Under the pieces are notes generated by a model that ran no database searches, had not been told where the DNA came from, and worked only from the letters and a program-made list of their open reading frames with translations. This document shows, piece by piece, positions 16,980 to 24,328 of a stretch of 64,000 nucleotides of DNA. The DNA comes from Streptomyces roseirectus (GTDB lineage Bacteria > Actinomycetota > Actinomycetes > Streptomycetales > Streptomycetaceae). The position numbers and the translations under genes were made by a program. The stretch is from positions 4,688,001 to 4,752,000 of the forward strand of contig NZ_CP060828.1 of the NCBI RefSeq assembly GCF_014489635.1. The letters run 5' to 3'. Position 1 is the stretch's first letter. Each line of letters begins with the position of its first letter.

Positions 16980-17240
16980 TCAGGCGGTGGGCTTGTCGGC
17001 CTTGAGGCTCTCCGTGAAGGAGGTGAACGCGGGGGCGGAGATGGCGAGTTCGGGGCCGTGGGGGGTTTTGGAGTCGCGGATGGGGACGGTGCCTTGGGGG
17101 GCCATGTTCACCGCGATCTCGACGCAGTCGCCGCCGTTGTCGCTGTACGAGGACTTGGCCCAGAGCGCGACCTCGACGCAGTTGCCACCGTTGTCGCTGT
17201 ACGAGGACTTGACCCAGCGGAGGGAAACTTCGGTAGTCAC
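16980..17240 (-). CDS. DUF397 protein with duplicated motif
   Basis: An 86-aa protein. The DUF397 signature (W-KSSYS-NG-CVEVA) appears twice in the N terminus (WVKSSYSDNGGNCVEVA and WAKSSYSDNGGDCVEIA), then the normal IRDSKTPHGPELAISAPAFTSF tail. DUF397 proteins are small partners of Scr1/DUF5753 regulators and several are linked to Streptomyces development. The start overlaps the stop of the upstream regulator by 4 nt (ATGA), indicating translational coupling. The motif duplication is unusual. Confidence 0.9.
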   Translation of the reverse strand: MTTEVSLRWVKSSYSDNGGNCVEVALWAKSSYSDNGGDCVEIAVNMAPQGTVPIRDSKTPHGPELAISAPAFTSFTESLKADKPTA

Positions 17241-18070
17241 GGTGTGCCCTTTCGAACCTGTCTGATCATGGCCACGGACTCTGCCTGGGACAGCGCCTCG
17301 GCCTGTAGTTGATGGTAGGCCGTCAAAGCCGCTGCCACAGCGGGGGATTCACGGTCGAAGTTTCCCTGGGCCTGGGACTCCGCGTAGTAGACCATGGTCC
17401 GGTCGGGCATGGTGATCAGGTTCACGGGCAGATAGAGCGAACGGCGCTCCCCCATTTCGAACGGGGCGATCTGAAGCATCGTCCGGGGGTTGGCGGCGAA
17501 CTCGATCAGGTGGTCGAGCTGAGCCGCCATGACCTCAGGGCCCCCGATGGGACGGCGGATGCAGCTCTCGTCCATCACCACGAACATCATCGGTGGGCGG
17601 GAACGCTGGAACAGCGTCTTCTGGCGCCGCAACAGGAACGAGACTCGCTCGTCGGCCTGCTGTTGAGTGACGGCTCCTCGCTGCACGGCGCTGTTTGCCA
17701 ACACCCGCGCATAGTCCGGCGTTTGCAGCAGGCCGGGGATGACTCCGATGTCGTAGAGCCTGACCTCTATGGCCTTGCCCTCGTACATCACGTACTCGGG
17801 GAACCCCTCCAGCAGCACCCCGTGCTTGATCTCGCGCCACTTCTGCTCGAAGCGGTCACCGGTGCCCAGCGTCGTGTCCGCACTTCGCGCGAACCGCAAA
17901 GTTGGCCACTTGCGACCAGTTTCCACCGCTGAGATGTGCGAACCCGAGTAGCCCATGGGCTCGGACAGGTCTTCCTGCCGCCAGCCCTGTTCCTCACGCA
18001 CGCTGCGGAAGAACGCGCCGAACTCCGCTTGAGGCGAGGCGTCCGGATTCAGCTCTTTGCGGTTCACCAA
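17237..18070 (-). CDS. XRE-family regulator with DUF5753 domain
   Basis: A 277-aa regulator. Residues 15-75 form an HTH (RSVREEQGWRQEDLSEPMGYSGSHISAVE), and the DUF5753 domain starts near 95 (IPGLLQTPDYARVL) and ends near the C terminus. Start TTG 18070 or the adjacent GTG 18067; GGGGGCAAG upstream can serve as SD. It is coupled with the DUF397 gene. Such pairs control small regulons in Streptomyces development, and targets are unknown here. A second pair lies at 48.2-49.3 kb. Confidence 0.92.
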   Translation of the reverse strand: MVNRKELNPDASPQAEFGAFFRSVREEQGWRQEDLSEPMGYSGSHISAVETGRKWPTLRFARSADTTLGTGDRFEQKWREIKHGVLLEGFPEYVMYEGKAIEVRLYDIGVIPGLLQTPDYARVLANSAVQRGAVTQQQADERVSFLLRRQKTLFQRSRPPMMFVVMDESCIRRPIGGPEVMAAQLDHLIEFAANPRTMLQIAPFEMGERRSLYLPVNLITMPDRTMVYYAESQAQGNFDRESPAVAAALTAYHQLQAEALSQAESVAMIRQVRKGTP

Positions 18071-18162
18071 GTTGCTTGCCCCCTTTGGTCAGTTGCTCGG
18101 CTTCTGACTGTAGGACACGCTGGGGCCTCCCGGTAGCGGAATGGCTACAGAGAGGAACGGTC

Positions 18163-18405
18163 ATGTCCGACGAGAGAATCCCCCCGCCCGTTCCGGAAGT
18201 CGGCACGATCATGGTCGACCGGCAGGGCCGGGTCGGTGAGTTCCGGGCCGTCGAGTACGGGTTCTGGTGGCTGCGGCCGGTGTCCGGTGGCGTCGAGTGG
18301 ACCGTGGAGCCCGGGTCCGCCGAGCCGGCGAGCGCGGAGCAGCGGCTGCGGACGAAGGTCGCCGTCGTGAACGAACGGACCGAGCGGCGGGGGAAGTTGG
18401 GGTGA
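18163..18405 (+). CDS. Small hypothetical protein
   Basis: An 80-aa soluble protein starting at ATG 18163 with an AGAGGAA SD. It has an SH3-like beta start (VGTIMVDRQGRVGEFRAVEYGFWWLRPV), then a charged C-terminal helix. It is of a type common beside DUF397/XRE pairs and is divergent from the regulator. Function is unknown. Confidence 0.7.
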   Translation: MSDERIPPPVPEVGTIMVDRQGRVGEFRAVEYGFWWLRPVSGGVEWTVEPGSAEPASAEQRLRTKVAVVNERTERRGKLG

Positions 18406-18476
18406 GACGTGGATGCTCACCGACCGGTGACTCCGTACAGCGAACACGTCCCGACCATCCAGAGGAGCCGACTTCC

Positions 18477-18674
18477 GTGCAGCAGAACCCTGAACTCCCC
18501 GACAGACTCTCGCCGTTGTTCGGCATGTCCCCGCCCGCTCCGGTGCCCGGCTGCTCGGTGTGCGCCGAGTTCGCCGAGCAACGCAGGGCCGCTCGCGCGG
18601 CGTACGACGGCAGCAGGGAGACGGACGTCAACGTGCTGATGCGCCGCCATCGGAAACAGGCGCACAGCGGGTGA
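18477..18674 (+). CDS. Small hypothetical protein with CxxC
   Basis: A 65-aa protein from GTG 18477, with AGAGGAG 7 nt upstream. It has a Pro-rich N terminus, a CSVCAEF pair that may hold a metal or a disulfide, and a basic C terminus (MRRHRKQAHSG). It is 71 bp behind the 80-aa gene on the same strand and may be co-transcribed. Function is unknown. Confidence 0.6.
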   Translation: MQQNPELPDRLSPLFGMSPPAPVPGCSVCAEFAEQRRAARAAYDGSRETDVNVLMRRHRKQAHSG

Positions 18675-18696
18675 ACCGTCAGGGGCGCTTCCGGTG

Positions 18697-18948
18697 CTAG
18701 TCGGTCTTGGGCTCGCCCGTGCTCTGGTCCTTGACGAAGGAGCCCATGCCGGGGGTGGTGGTGATCAGGCCCTCGGCGCGGAGGGCGGCGGTGGCTTTGC
18801 GGACGGTGGGCCGGGCCACGTCGAACTCTTCGCCGAGCTGCACCTCGGACACCAGGTGGCGCGGTGGGTACTCGCCGCTCTTGATACGCGCGCGGACCAC
18901 TTCGACGATTTGCTGCCACTTGGGACGGGTGGGATCGAACTCGAACAC
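18697..18948 (-). CDS. Short GntR-family regulator (wHTH only)
   Basis: An 83-aa protein that is essentially one winged HTH (QIVEVVRARIKSGEYPPRHLVSEVQLGEEFDVARPTVRKATAALRAEGLI) with only a short tail, lacking an effector domain. Such short GntR proteins are frequent in Streptomyces and in integrative elements. GTG 18948 lacks a good SD but TAAGGT ends 6 nt upstream, so it is probably leaderless. It is divergent from the two small genes that follow and may control them. Confidence 0.85.
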   Translation of the reverse strand: MFEFDPTRPKWQQIVEVVRARIKSGEYPPRHLVSEVQLGEEFDVARPTVRKATAALRAEGLITTTPGMGSFVKDQSTGEPKTD

Positions 18949-18954
18949 AGGTGG

Positions 18955-18960
18955 ACCTTA
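18955..18960 (-). promoter_or_regulatory. -10 element of a probable leaderless GntR transcript
   Basis: TAAGGT on the minus strand, ending 6 nt before GTG 18948, fits a leaderless start with transcription beginning at the start codon. Confidence 0.45.
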
Positions 18961-19051
18961 CTCATGGGCAACCATGCTCACATAGATAGTGATGTCAGGT
19001 GATGGGGGTGGACAGGGGGTGATCGGTGGGTCTACCTTCGGGCATGAAAAC

Positions 19052-19089
19052 GCCCCGGGCGGACCGCGTAGGACCGGTCCGCCCGGGGC
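19052..19089 (+). promoter_or_regulatory. Strong hairpin in the leader of the 19124 gene
   Basis: A perfect 15-bp stem, GCCCCGGGCGGACCG (19052-19066) with CGGTCCGCCCGGGGC (19075-19089), loop 8 nt. No gene ends here on either strand: the GntR gene reads away to the left and the next gene starts at 19124. It may be an attenuator or a stability element. An ATG at 19044 opens before it, but that frame runs on and does not form a short leader peptide. Confidence 0.6.
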
Positions 19090-19123
19090 TGGCCGAGACA
19101 GCTACGAAGGAGCTGACCGACTT

Positions 19124-19459
19124 ATGCGCGATGCTATCGCCCGCGCCCTCACCTGGGTGCTCACCACTTTCCTCACCCCTCACCGCCCCGGACGGCACAC
19201 CGCCGACTTCCTCACGGCGCAGCCGCAGCCGTTGCCGCCCGCCCCCGTCAGCCCCTGGTCGCGGCCGTGGACCAGTCCCAGCAAGGAGGAGGCCGCCGCC
19301 TTCTTCCGGCAGCAGGACGCCGCCGACCAGGAGCGCAGGGTCAAACGCGAGCGCCGACGCGCCGCCGCCCTCGCCGCGCGGGGCATCGACTACCCGTACA
19401 CCTATGACGGCGCCCCCTTCGGACCGGACGCGTTCGCCGTGACGGAGGCGAGCGCGTGA
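19124..19459 (+). CDS. Hypothetical protein
   Basis: A 111-aa protein from ATG 19124, with GAAGGAG 9 nt upstream. An amphipathic or weakly hydrophobic N-terminal helix (IARALTWVLTTFLTP) is followed by a Pro-rich linker, then a charged helix (EEAAAFFRQQDAADQERRVKRERRRAA) and a DYPYTYDGAPFGPDAF end. It is coupled to the next gene by overlap of its TGA with the following GTG. It is part of a two-gene unit near GntR, and function is unknown. Confidence 0.65.
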   Translation: MRDAIARALTWVLTTFLTPHRPGRHTADFLTAQPQPLPPAPVSPWSRPWTSPSKEEAAAFFRQQDAADQERRVKRERRRAAALAARGIDYPYTYDGAPFGPDAFAVTEASA

Positions 19460-19725
19460 ACCGCGAGGCGCTGCTCGCGGAGCCTCCGGTCCCGTTCGGT
19501 GCCGACTGCTGCCGGTGCGGCCGGTGGAGCGGCGCGGCCGTGGCGTGCCGGCGCGTCGAGAGGGCGGGTGGGCCCGGCGTCACGCTGTACGCCTGCCCGA
19601 GGTGCGTGTTCCTCGTCGGCGCGGGGCCGATGGCGGACGAGGTGATCCGGGCGGGGGTGACACGGGCAGGGCGGGGTGCTCCGCTGCGGCCCGCCGCACC
19701 GAGTAACGCCCGCCACCCCGGGTAA
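19456..19725 (+). CDS. Small zinc-ribbon-like protein
   Basis: An 89-aa protein with cysteine pairs DCCRCG and YACPRC about 28 residues apart, the layout of a zinc ribbon. The start GTG 19456 overlaps the previous stop by 4 nt. The C terminus is Arg/Ala/Pro-rich. It possibly binds nucleic acid or another protein; function is unknown. A strong terminator follows. Confidence 0.65.
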   Translation: MNREALLAEPPVPFGADCCRCGRWSGAAVACRRVERAGGPGVTLYACPRCVFLVGAGPMADEVIRAGVTRAGRGAPLRPAAPSNARHPG

Positions 19726-19751
19726 CACCCGCCGCACCGGCTAGCGGATCC

Positions 19752-19787
19752 GGGACCCCGCTCGGACGATCGCCCGAGCGGGGTCCC
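19752..19787 (+). terminator. Terminator before the M18 aminopeptidase gene
   Basis: A 14-bp perfect stem, GGGACCCCGCTCGG (19752-19765) and CCGAGCGGGGTCCC (19774-19787), loop 8 nt. It is 27 bp after the preceding stop. Confidence 0.85.
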
Positions 19788-19917
19788 TCGGGAGTACTAG
19801 GGGGAGGAGGCGCCCGCGCACCGACCCCGGCCGCCCGCCCCTCTCCGGCGTCAGCCCGTAGTACCTCCGAGGTACGCCCCCGTAATACCGGCGCCGACCG
19901 CCCGTCCCGCCCCTGGC

Positions 19918-19923
19918 TAGAGT
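19918..19923 (+). promoter_or_regulatory. -10 element of a leaderless M18 transcript
   Basis: TAGAGT lies 6 nt before ATG 19930 and no SD is present, so transcription probably starts at the initiation codon. Confidence 0.55.
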
Positions 19924-19929
19924 GGCCCC

Positions 19930-21228
19930 ATGACCCTCCCCACCCGCTTCGACCGCGGCCACACCGACGACCTCCAGTCATTCCTCATGGCCAGCCCGAC
20001 GCCGTACCACGCCGTGGCCACCGCAGCGGACCGGTTGGAGAAGGCCGGGTTCCAGCAGCTCGCCGAGACCGAGGCGTGGGACGGCACGAGCGGCGGCAAG
20101 TACGTGCTGCGCGGCGGCGCGATCGTCGCCTGGTACGTCCCCGAGGGGGCCGGCGCGCACACGCCGTTCCGGATCGTCGGCGCGCACACGGACTCGCCGA
20201 ACCTGCGGGTGAAGCCGCTGCCGGACCTCGGGGCGCACGGGTGGCGGCAGGTCGCCGTCGAGATCTACGGCGGGCCGCTGCTGAACTCGTGGCTGGACCG
20301 CGACCTCGGGATCGCGGGGCGGCTGACGCTGCGGGACGGGTCGACGCGGCTCGTGAACGTGGGCCGTCCGCTGCTGCGGGTGCCCCAACTCGCCATCCAC
20401 CTCGACCGATCGGTCAGCGCGGACGGCCTGAAGCTGGACAAGCAGCGCCACTTGCAGCCGGTGTGGGGCCTCGGGGACACCCACGAAGGGGACTTGATCG
20501 CCTTCCTGGAGGAGGAAGCGGGGCTCGTGCCGGGCGAGGTCACCGGCTGGGACCTGATGACACACGCCGTCGAGGCGCCCGCCTACCTCGGCCGGGACGA
20601 GGAACTGCTCGCCGGTCCCCGCATGGACAACCTGCTCTCCGTGCACGCCGCGACCGCCGCGCTCGCCGCCGTCGCCACCCACGTCGGTGACGAACTCCCC
20701 TACGTCCCCGTCTTCGTGGCGTTCGACCACGAGGAGAACGGCTCCCAGTCGGACACCGGCGCGGACGGCCCGCTGCTCGGCGGTGTCCTGGAGCGCTCGG
20801 TGTTCGCGCGCGGCGGGACGTACGAGGACCGCGCCCGCGCGTTCGCCGGGACCGTCTGCCTCTCCTCCGACACCGGGCACGCCGTCCACCCCAACTACGC
20901 CGAGCGGCACGACCCGACGCACCACCCCCGCGTCAACGGCGGGCCGATCCTCAAGGTGAACGTCAACAACCGCTACGCCACGGACGGTTCGGGGCGCGCG
21001 GTGTTCGCCGCGGCCTGCGAGAAGGCCGACGTGCCGTTCCAGTCGTTCGTCTCCAACAACTCGATGCCGTGCGGCACGACCATCGGGCCGATCACCGCCG
21101 CCCGGCACGGCATCCAGACCGTCGACATCGGCGCGGCGATCCTCTCCATGCACAGCGTCCGCGAACTCTGCGGCGCCGACGACCCGTTCCTCCTCGCGAA
21201 CGCGCTGGCCGCGTTCCTGGAAGGCTGA
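19930..21228 (+). CDS. apeB: M18 family aminopeptidase
   Basis: A 432-aa dizinc aminopeptidase of aspartyl aminopeptidase type, normal length. Visible metal and active-site segments: GAHTDSPNLRVKP (His and Asp), PRMDN, FDHEENGS (adjacent glutamates: catalytic base and metal ligand), SSDTGHAVHPNY, MPCGTTIGP, and C-terminal SMHSVRE with a metal His. It is cytoplasmic, with no signal, and trims N-terminal acidic or neutral residues from peptides. The gene is monocistronic, appears leaderless, and converges on a GH1 gene across a strong hairpin. Confidence 0.95.
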   Translation: MTLPTRFDRGHTDDLQSFLMASPTPYHAVATAADRLEKAGFQQLAETEAWDGTSGGKYVLRGGAIVAWYVPEGAGAHTPFRIVGAHTDSPNLRVKPLPDLGAHGWRQVAVEIYGGPLLNSWLDRDLGIAGRLTLRDGSTRLVNVGRPLLRVPQLAIHLDRSVSADGLKLDKQRHLQPVWGLGDTHEGDLIAFLEEEAGLVPGEVTGWDLMTHAVEAPAYLGRDEELLAGPRMDNLLSVHAATAALAAVATHVGDELPYVPVFVAFDHEENGSQSDTGADGPLLGGVLERSVFARGGTYEDRARAFAGTVCLSSDTGHAVHPNYAERHDPTHHPRVNGGPILKVNVNNRYATDGSGRAVFAAACEKADVPFQSFVSNNSMPCGTTIGPITAARHGIQTVDIGAAILSMHSVRELCGADDPFLLANALAAFLEG

Positions 21229-21249
21229 GCGAGAACGCCGAGTGTTACC

Positions 21250-21294
21250 TGAGGGGTGGCTCCGAGGTACGTCGTACCGGGGAGCCACCCCTCA
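21250..21294. terminator. Bidirectional terminator between aminopeptidase and GH1
   Basis: A 14-bp perfect stem, TGAGGGGTGGCTCC (21250-21263) with GGAGCCACCCCTCA (21281-21294), and a nested GGTAC/GTACC pairing in the loop. It lies between convergent stop codons. Confidence 0.85.
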
Positions 21295-21317
21295 CGTATC
21301 TCCCCCTCAAGGTCCCC

Positions 21318-22700
21318 CTACTGCTCCCGGCACGCCCTCGCCGCGTCCCTGAACCACAGCGCGCTCGCCTTCGGCGTCCTGCGCTGCGTCTCGTAGTCCA
21401 CGTGCACCAGCCCGAACCGCTTCTCGTACCCGTACGCCCACTCGAAGTTGTCCATCAACGACCAGCAGAAATACCCCCGCACGTCGACGCCGGCCGCCCG
21501 CGCGTCGCCGATCGCGGCGAGGTGGTCGGCGAGATACGCGGTGCGCTCGGTGTCCAGAATTCGCCCTGTTCCGTCGACAGGTGAACCGCTGTCGTCAAAG
21601 GCGGCACCGTTCTCGGTGATGTAGAACGGCACTCCGGGGTACTCCCGGCCGAGCCGGGTCAGGAGGGCCGTCAGCCCTTCCGGATAGATCTCCCAGGGCA
21701 TCGCGGTGGACGGCCGGTCGGTCTGCGGGACGCCCTCGTACCCGTGCGGTTCGTCGCTCGCGCGAACCACGTCCCGGAAGTAGTAGTTCACCCCGAGGAA
21801 GTCCAGCGGCTGCGCGATGGTCTTCAAGTCCCCTTCCTGAACCGGAAGTTGAGCCTCCTCCCGGGCCAAGTCCGTGAGCAGGTCGGCCGGGTAGCGGCCG
21901 AGCAGCACCGGGTCCAGGTACAGCCGTGCCCCGACCGCGTCCGCGCGCCGGGCCGCCTCGACGTCCTCGGGCGCGTCCGAAGCGGGGTGCGCCAGCACGG
22001 GGTTGAGGGTGATGCCGACCTGCGCGTCCGGCACCGCCGCGCGCACCTGCTCGACGGCGAGACCGTGGCCGAGCAGCAGGTGGTGGGCGGCCTTGGTGAA
22101 GTCCGGGAAGCTGGTGCGGCCGGGCGCGTGGGTACCGAAGTAGTAGCCCAACATGGCCGAGCAGAAAGGCTCGTTGAGGGTGATCCAGTGCTTCACGCGG
22201 TCACCCAGCGCCCCCGCGACCATCCCCGCGTACTCGGCGAACCGGTACGCCGTCTCCCGCTCGGGCCAGCCGCCCGCGTCCTCCAGCCCCTGCGGCAGGT
22301 CCCAGTGGTAGAGCGTCGCCCACGGCGTGATGCCCTTGGCCAGCAGCTCGTCCACCAGCCGGTCGTAGAAGGCGACGCCCGCCGCGTTCACCGGTCCGCT
22401 CCCGCCGGGCTGGATCCGGGGCCAGGCGACGGAGAACCGGTAGGCGTCCAGGCCGAGTTGGGACAGCAGAGCCACGTCCTCGGGCACCCGGTGGTAGTGG
22501 TCGCAGGCCACGTCCCCGGTGTCGCCCGCGGCGACCTTGCCGGGGGTGTGACTGAAGGTGTCCCAGACGGACGGCAGGCGCCCGTCCTCGGCGACGGCTC
22601 CCTCGATCTGGTACGCGGCCGTCGCCGCCCCCCAGACGAAGTCGGCCGGCAGCCCTCGCACCGCCTCGCTCCCGACGGGCTCCGCGCTCGTAGCGGTCAT
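21318..22700 (-). CDS. GH1 beta-glucosidase
   Basis: A 460-aa family 1 glycosidase, full length, without a signal peptide, so it acts in the cytoplasm on imported cello-oligosaccharides or aryl-glucosides. The acid/base glutamate is in TLNEP (E177) and the nucleophile in ITENG (E363); [11 protein letters not shown], the WDLPQ motif and the C-terminal [13 protein letters not shown] aglycone wall are present. ATG 22700 has a GGGAGGCGG SD. A perfect CebR box 106 bp upstream implies induction by cellobiose or cellotriose, as for Streptomyces cellulose-utilisation genes. No cebEFG transporter or cebR gene is in the window. Confidence 0.95.
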   Translation of the reverse strand: MTATSAEPVGSEAVRGLPADFVWGAATAAYQIEGAVAEDGRLPSVWDTFSHTPGKVAAGDTGDVACDHYHRVPEDVALLSQLGLDAYRFSVAWPRIQPGGSGPVNAAGVAFYDRLVDELLAKGITPWATLYHWDLPQGLEDAGGWPERETAYRFAEYAGMVAGALGDRVKHWITLNEPFCSAMLGYYFGTHAPGRTSFPDFTKAAHHLLLGHGLAVEQVRAAVPDAQVGITLNPVLAHPASDAPEDVEAARRADAVGARLYLDPVLLGRYPADLLTDLAREEAQLPVQEGDLKTIAQPLDFLGVNYYFRDVVRASDEPHGYEGVPQTDRPSTAMPWEIYPEGLTALLTRLGREYPGVPFYITENGAAFDDSGSPVDGTGRILDTERTAYLADHLAAIGDARAAGVDVRGYFCWSLMDNFEWAYGYEKRFGLVHVDYETQRRTPKASALWFRDAARACREQ

Positions 22701-22805
22701 CCGTTCCGCCTCCCTGTCGGCGGTACGACGTACGGCGTAGACGGCTTCCGCTTACGGCGTCCGTCCCTCTGAAGTCGTACCGCATACGACGTACGCACCC
22801 CCTCA

Positions 22806-22819
22806 TGGGAGCGCTCCCA
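22806..22819. promoter_or_regulatory. CebR-type operator 1
   Basis: The perfect palindrome TGGGAGCGCTCCCA, identical to the 14-bp box bound by the LacI-family cellulose-utilisation repressor CebR in Streptomyces. It is placed to control the GH1 gene to its left. Confidence 0.88.
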
Positions 22820-22950
22820 AGCAGGCTTGCCCAATCCCTGACCCCTGTCAAGCGCCGCAGGTTTCCGGACAATCGCGCACGTCCGCCGGGGAGGCGGCGG
22901 TAATCGGTTGACAGGATCGGACCGCCCCGGGGAGGGTCATGGAAGGGATT
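22820..22950. promoter_or_regulatory. Intergenic promoter region between GH1 and the sugar operon
   Basis: The 385-bp gap 22701-23085 contains no gene. It holds two CebR boxes, a TTGACA -35 candidate at 22908-22913 facing the plus-strand operon with only a weak -10 near 22931-22937, and two copies of TACGACGTACG at 22724-22734 and 22785-22795 on the GH1 side. Box 2 lies just downstream of the likely start of plus-strand transcription, a good position for roadblock repression. Confidence 0.5.
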
Positions 22951-22964
22951 TGGGAGCGCTCCCA
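22951..22964. promoter_or_regulatory. CebR-type operator 2
   Basis: A second perfect TGGGAGCGCTCCCA, 131 bp after the first, lying 122 bp before the radical SAM start. It is placed to control the ten-gene operon; two boxes could also loop. Confidence 0.85.
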
Positions 22965-23085
22965 TGTGGCCCGTTCTGCCTCTCGATTCCGCTCACTACC
23001 TCCCACGGGCAATCACGAACAACCACGACCGATCACGCACGTCCGATCCACCCTTCGGCCATCGCAACCGAAAGTGACCGCACGT

Positions 23086-24249
23086 ATGCCTGACCGCAAC
23101 TCCGCACCGTCCGGAACATCCCTGGGAACACCTTTTGTGGAGCGCAATCTCGACCTGGTGGGCAAGCTCTACCAGCGTTCGATCCATCCATCGGTCCGCC
23201 AGGTCGCCTCGGGGAAACGGCTCTCGTCACCCCTCGTGGTCGACCTCGACCCGACCACCGTGTGCGATCTGGCCTGCCCCGAGTGCATCAGCTCGCAGGT
23301 GTTGCACCATGGACAGATCGGGCAGGACCGCATCGTCAAGCTCGCGCACGAGCTGGCCGAATCCGACGTCCGCGCGGTGATCCTCATCGGCGGCGGGGAG
23401 CCGCTGCTGCACCGGGCCATCGGGCAGATCATCGAGGTGCTGCACGAGGCCGGGATCAAGCTCGGGCTCGTCACCAACGGCACCCAGATCAACCGCCACC
23501 TCGACCGGCTCGCCGAATGCCTGTCGTGGGTGCGGGTCTCGATCGACGCCGGCAGCGCGGACACGTACCAGCTGTTCCGGCCGAGCCGGGGCAAGCGCAG
23601 CGCGTTCCCCCAAGTCATCGAGAACATGCGGCAGTTGGCCGAGCGGAAGCGGGGGCGGCTCGGCTATTCGTTCCTCCTCATGCAGCGGTTCGACGACGAC
23701 GGGAAGGTCACCGAGTCCAACTACGACGAGGTGTACCGGGCCGGCGTCCTCGCCCGGGAGATCGGCTGCGACTACTTCGAGGTCAAGGCGATGCTGGACA
23801 TGGACCACTACACGGTCAACCAGCGCGCGGAGGACGTCGAGGCGGTCGAGGACCAGATCAAGCGGCTGCGGGAGCTGGAGAGCGACACCTTCCACGTCCT
23901 GCACTCGTCCAACTGGCAGGCCGTGCGGCGCGATACGGATCCCGTACAACCCAAGGACTACCACCACTGCTCGATCGCCGAGCTGCGGACCACGGTCACC
24001 CCTACGGGGGTCTTCGTCTGCCCCTACCACCGGGGTAACCCCAAGGGTCGGATCGGGGACATCTCGCAGACCGGGTTCGCCGAGCTGTGGGCGTCCGCCG
24101 ACACCTCCGTCATCGACCCGAGCCAGGACTGCCAGTTCGTGTGCGCGCGGCACGGCTCGAACCTGGAGATCGCCCACATCGGGCGGCGGCCCGCATCCGA
24201 GGGGGACGGACCGGACGGGCTGATCGACGACTTCGACCCGTTCATCTGA
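23086..24249 (+). CDS. Radical SAM protein with SPASM-like C terminus
   Basis: A 387-aa enzyme. The [4Fe-4S]-SAM motif is CxxxCxxC (C60, C64, C67, CDLACPEC) followed by GGGEP (102-106, SAM binding). C-terminal cysteines C295, C312, C349 and C353, in SPASM-like context (GVFVCPYHRG, GDISQTGFAELW), suggest an auxiliary cluster. The nearest functional analogues known are radical SAM dehydratases and epimerases acting on sugars or aminoglycosides, or peptide-modifying SPASM enzymes; no precursor peptide is seen nearby. ATG 23086 is chosen although its SD is weak, because ATG 22939 would place the CebR box inside the coding sequence. It is the first gene of the operon. Confidence 0.88.
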   Translation: MPDRNSAPSGTSLGTPFVERNLDLVGKLYQRSIHPSVRQVASGKRLSSPLVVDLDPTTVCDLACPECISSQVLHHGQIGQDRIVKLAHELAESDVRAVILIGGGEPLLHRAIGQIIEVLHEAGIKLGLVTNGTQINRHLDRLAECLSWVRVSIDAGSADTYQLFRPSRGKRSAFPQVIENMRQLAERKRGRLGYSFLLMQRFDDDGKVTESNYDEVYRAGVLAREIGCDYFEVKAMLDMDHYTVNQRAEDVEAVEDQIKRLRELESDTFHVLHSSNWQAVRRDTDPVQPKDYHHCSIAELRTTVTPTGVFVCPYHRGNPKGRIGDISQTGFAELWASADTSVIDPSQDCQFVCARHGSNLEIAHIGRRPASEGDGPDGLIDDFDPFI

Positions 24250-24328
24250 CGTCGGCTCCCGCACGTCCGCCCTCGCCTTCGCGCGCGACACCCCCACCCC
24301 CGAACCACCGAGGCCAGGAGTCCCCTAC

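Noticed and set aside
19044..19123. Leader peptide before the 19124 gene
   Set aside because: The ATG frame at 19044 does not stop before the gene and shows no regulatory codon run.
18697..19725. Integrative element (pSAM2-like)
   Set aside because: A short GntR and small genes are present, but no integrase, replication or transfer genes and no tRNA attachment site.
22939..23085. Upstream ATG 22939 as start of the radical SAM protein
   Set aside because: It would put the CebR box inside the coding sequence and adds 49 residues with no family similarity.
23086..24249. RiPP cluster
   Set aside because: No short precursor ORF with SD was seen beside the radical SAM gene, and the other genes are sugar enzymes.
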